Shown: piece by piece, positions 62,322-64,000 of the stretch | Numbering within the stretch: position 1 is the stretch's first letter | Layout: each line of letters starts with the position of its first letter | Assembly (NCBI GenBank): GCA_022315425.1 | Contig: JAIUPT010000038.1 | Location: forward strand, 62,001 to 126,000 | DNA: 64,000 bases | Reading direction: 5' to 3' | Source: Pseudevernia furfuracea | Lineage: Eukaryota; Ascomycota; Lecanoromycetes; Lecanorales; Parmeliaceae | Translations under genes and position numbers: made by a program | Notes under the pieces: model-generated | The model's input: only the letters and a program-made list of their open reading frames with translations | Told to the model about the DNA's origin: nothing | Databases searched by the model: none

Positions 62322-64000
62322 ATGGCCACGGACGCTGCGAGGAATTATTCGAGACCTGCCCCATCACCCACAAATCGAGACAATACGCCTCCAATCCCAT
62401 CCTTCGCCCCACCACAGCCGCCAGTCGCCAGTCCACCGTCTTCCTACTCCCCCAAAAGCTCCGAGAGAGGAGGCTTGACGAGTCCCTCTGCGCAGAAGCA
62501 GAGGAGAAGACCGCTCTCTTCTTCGTCGCCGGACGCAAGCAGATCACAAGGCTCGCAATTCTCCATGAACAATACCTCCGACAGCGCCACGCGAACTCCT
62601 CCGCGGAAGTCATCATACGAGACCGGTGACGATGCGTACATGAGGAAACCTGCCCGGGAGTCCGAGAATTGGGAGCCTTTAGAAGACTTTGGTGCGGAAC
62701 AAGATGAAAGGGCTAGTGAATCTGCACCATTTACACAGTCAATACCGTACCGGCAATTGCTTACTACGGAAGCACCTCAGGCATTGCAGCAACCCCAAAG
62801 CGGTATAATATCAACAGTCAATGGTAGTGGCTCAGATTCAAGGCATACATCAGGAGGAAGCCATGTGAGCGTATCAGGACCTGAAGACGCCTTTGAGCCC
62901 TTGCAATATCATCACCACCCCTTTCAGACAGGCGATGGCAGGAATTCTGTGGATAGCAGCGCTTCAAACAAGAACACTCGACAATCTTCTGCAGGCGCGC
63001 CTCCAGTCCCGTCTCATCATCATCTCTCGCCTATGGGAAGCAGTACGCGACTGGTTGCAAATCTTCCACGGCCGTCCTCTGCATACTCCTCGGGATCTGA
63101 GCTTGGCCCCCAAGGACGAACACACTCGCCTCAGTTTGCTCGGACGCCTTCTCCCTCCAGACTTTCGCCAGACTCCCGGCCCATGTCATACGTCGATCTA
63201 TTGAACGTCCCCTACCCACAACCTCCTCCAGCTCCATCCAATCTTGACAATGCACATCTGCGCTCAGCTGTTGGCGAAAATGCATCGTTGCTCAGTACTC
63301 AGAAGACTCTGGAGATGTATCGCGCCAACGTGAAGAAAACGAACGACCCTACGATCCAGTACGAGTTCGCAGTGTTCATGATCAATGCTGCTCAAGAGCT
63401 AGCTACCAGCGAGAGAGACAATGACTGTCAGAGACAGTCCAGTCCAAGACCAACTGGAGATCTTGAAAGTCCCCAGCGCGACAAGTCGACACCTGGCGGG
63501 TCGCAGGCGGACCTCCTGCGCGAGGCCAGACAAATACTACAGAAGCTCTCCGATCGAAGCTATCCATACGCTCAATATTACCTAGCGGACGGATACGCCT
63601 CAGGTCTCTTCAACAAAGGCGTCGAAGATAATGACCGCGCATTCCCACTCTTTGTGGCCGCCAGCAAGCACGGTCACGCAGAAGCTGGCTATCGAGCTGC
63701 ACTATGCTACGAGTTCGGCTGGGGCTCCCGAAAAGATGCACAAAAAGCCGTTCAATTCTACCGGCAATCCGCCTCAAAGAATCACCCGGGTGCAATGGCA
63801 CGGTTAGGAAAAGCTTGCATGACTGGTGAAATGGGTCTCGGTAACCGCTACCGTGAGGGGGTCAAATGGCTCAAACGTGCTGCGGAATCCGCAGACTTCC
63901 AATACAACTCCGCACCTTACGAACTTGGGCTCCTACACGAGACAGGATTCGGTGAGGATATTTTTAGAGACGAGTCATACGCGGCGCAGCTTTTCACCCA
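62322..64000 (+). CDS. SKT5: Chs4/Skt5-type chitin synthase activator (partial, cut by window end)
   Basis: The ATG at 62322 opens a frame that runs uninterrupted to the window edge (559 codons). The first about 320 residues are Ser/Pro/Arg/Gln-rich and disordered (MATDAARNYSRPAPSPTNRD on). MSYVDLLNVPYPQPPPAPSN then introduces the conserved part: KTLEMYRANVKKTNDPTIQY, EFAVFMINAAQEL and a series of Sel1-like TPR repeats, for example ARQILQKLSDRSYPYAQYYL, GVEDNDRAFPLFVAASKHGH, GSRKDAQKAVQFYRQSASKN and NRYREGVKWLKRAAESADFQ. This is the architecture of yeast Skt5/Chs4, which recruits and activates Chs3-class chitin synthase. The C-terminus, where a CaaX prenylation box would lie, is outside the window. 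Confidence 0.9.
   Translation, partial: MATDAARNYSRPAPSPTNRDNTPPIPSFAPPQPPVASPPSSYSPKSSERGGLTSPSAQKQRRRPLSSSSPDASRSQGSQFSMNNTSDSATRTPPRKSSYETGDDAYMRKPARESENWEPLEDFGAEQDERASESAPFTQSIPYRQLLTTEAPQALQQPQSGIISTVNGSGSDSRHTSGGSHVSVSGPEDAFEPLQYHHHPFQTGDGRNSVDSSASNKNTRQSSAGAPPVPSHHHLSPMGSSTRLVANLPRPSSAYSSGSELGPQGRTHSPQFARTPSPSRLSPDSRPMSYVDLLNVPYPQPPPAPSNLDNAHLRSAVGENASLLSTQKTLEMYRANVKKTNDPTIQYEFAVFMINAAQELATSERDNDCQRQSSPRPTGDLESPQRDKSTPGGSQADLLREARQILQKLSDRSYPYAQYYLADGYASGLFNKGVEDNDRAFPLFVAASKHGHAEAGYRAALCYEFGWGSRKDAQKAVQFYRQSASKNHPGAMARLGKACMTGEMGLGNRYREGVKWLKRAAESADFQYNSAPYELGLLHETGFGEDIFRDESYAAQLFT

Overview
The window looks like chromosomal DNA of a filamentous ascomycete (Pezizomycotina, probably Dothideomycetes; the class is an inference from gene style, not a test). 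Genes are single-exon or carry short GT-AG introns of about 35-140 nt. The gene repertoire is typical of moulds: a class IV chitin synthase and its Chs4/Skt5 activator, a Zn2Cys6 regulator, BTB/POZ, HET, GH17 and GT71 proteins, and small secreted proteins. There are no bacterial operons, rRNA, convincing tRNA, CRISPR or intact transposons.

Left part (1-14 kb). A decayed AhpD/carboxymuconolactone-decarboxylase-like gene (about 138-800), a doubtful small secreted protein, an isochorismatase-fold hydrolase (2184-2732) and a MYND finger protein (3527-4165) come first. A 147-bp inverted-repeat element lies at 4465-4611. A damaged multi-exon gene for a Thr/Val-rich secreted protein follows (about 5843-7966), then a two-exon glycine-rich small protein (8702-9162), a GT71 mannosyltransferase (9662-11134) and a broken secreted protein with two repeated units (about 11950-13020).

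Middle part (14-34 kb). A four-exon triose-phosphate/nucleotide-sugar transporter-like gene (14136-15451) precedes two paralogous RBR ubiquitin ligase genes (18514-19721 and 23735-25255). These flank an AnmK-like sugar-kinase relic and an intact DUF89 phosphatase. A five-exon DHH phosphoesterase with a PIP-box-like tail, three tandem BTB genes (the first dead), a small secreted protein and a SAM methyltransferase complete this part.

Right part (34-64 kb). A TamA/DAL81-like Zn2Cys6 regulator, a HET-domain relic, an RlpA/expansin-like secreted protein, a second MYND gene, a GH17 glucanase-like protein, a Gly/Tyr-rich protein and a 940-aa WD40 protein lead into a cell-wall region. That region holds the class IV chitin synthase (52733-56478), a three-exon membrane GT2 (58955-61048) and the Chs4/Skt5-type Sel1-repeat activator (62322 onward, cut by the window end). 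The synthase and its expected activator are therefore only about 6 kb apart.

A recurrent theme is that housekeeping genes are intact while accessory genes are decaying through small indels and stop codons: the CMD-like, Thr/Val-rich, two-unit secreted, AnmK, BTB and HET genes. All exon coordinates were worked out by eye from splice signals, reading frame and family resemblance. No database search was possible.
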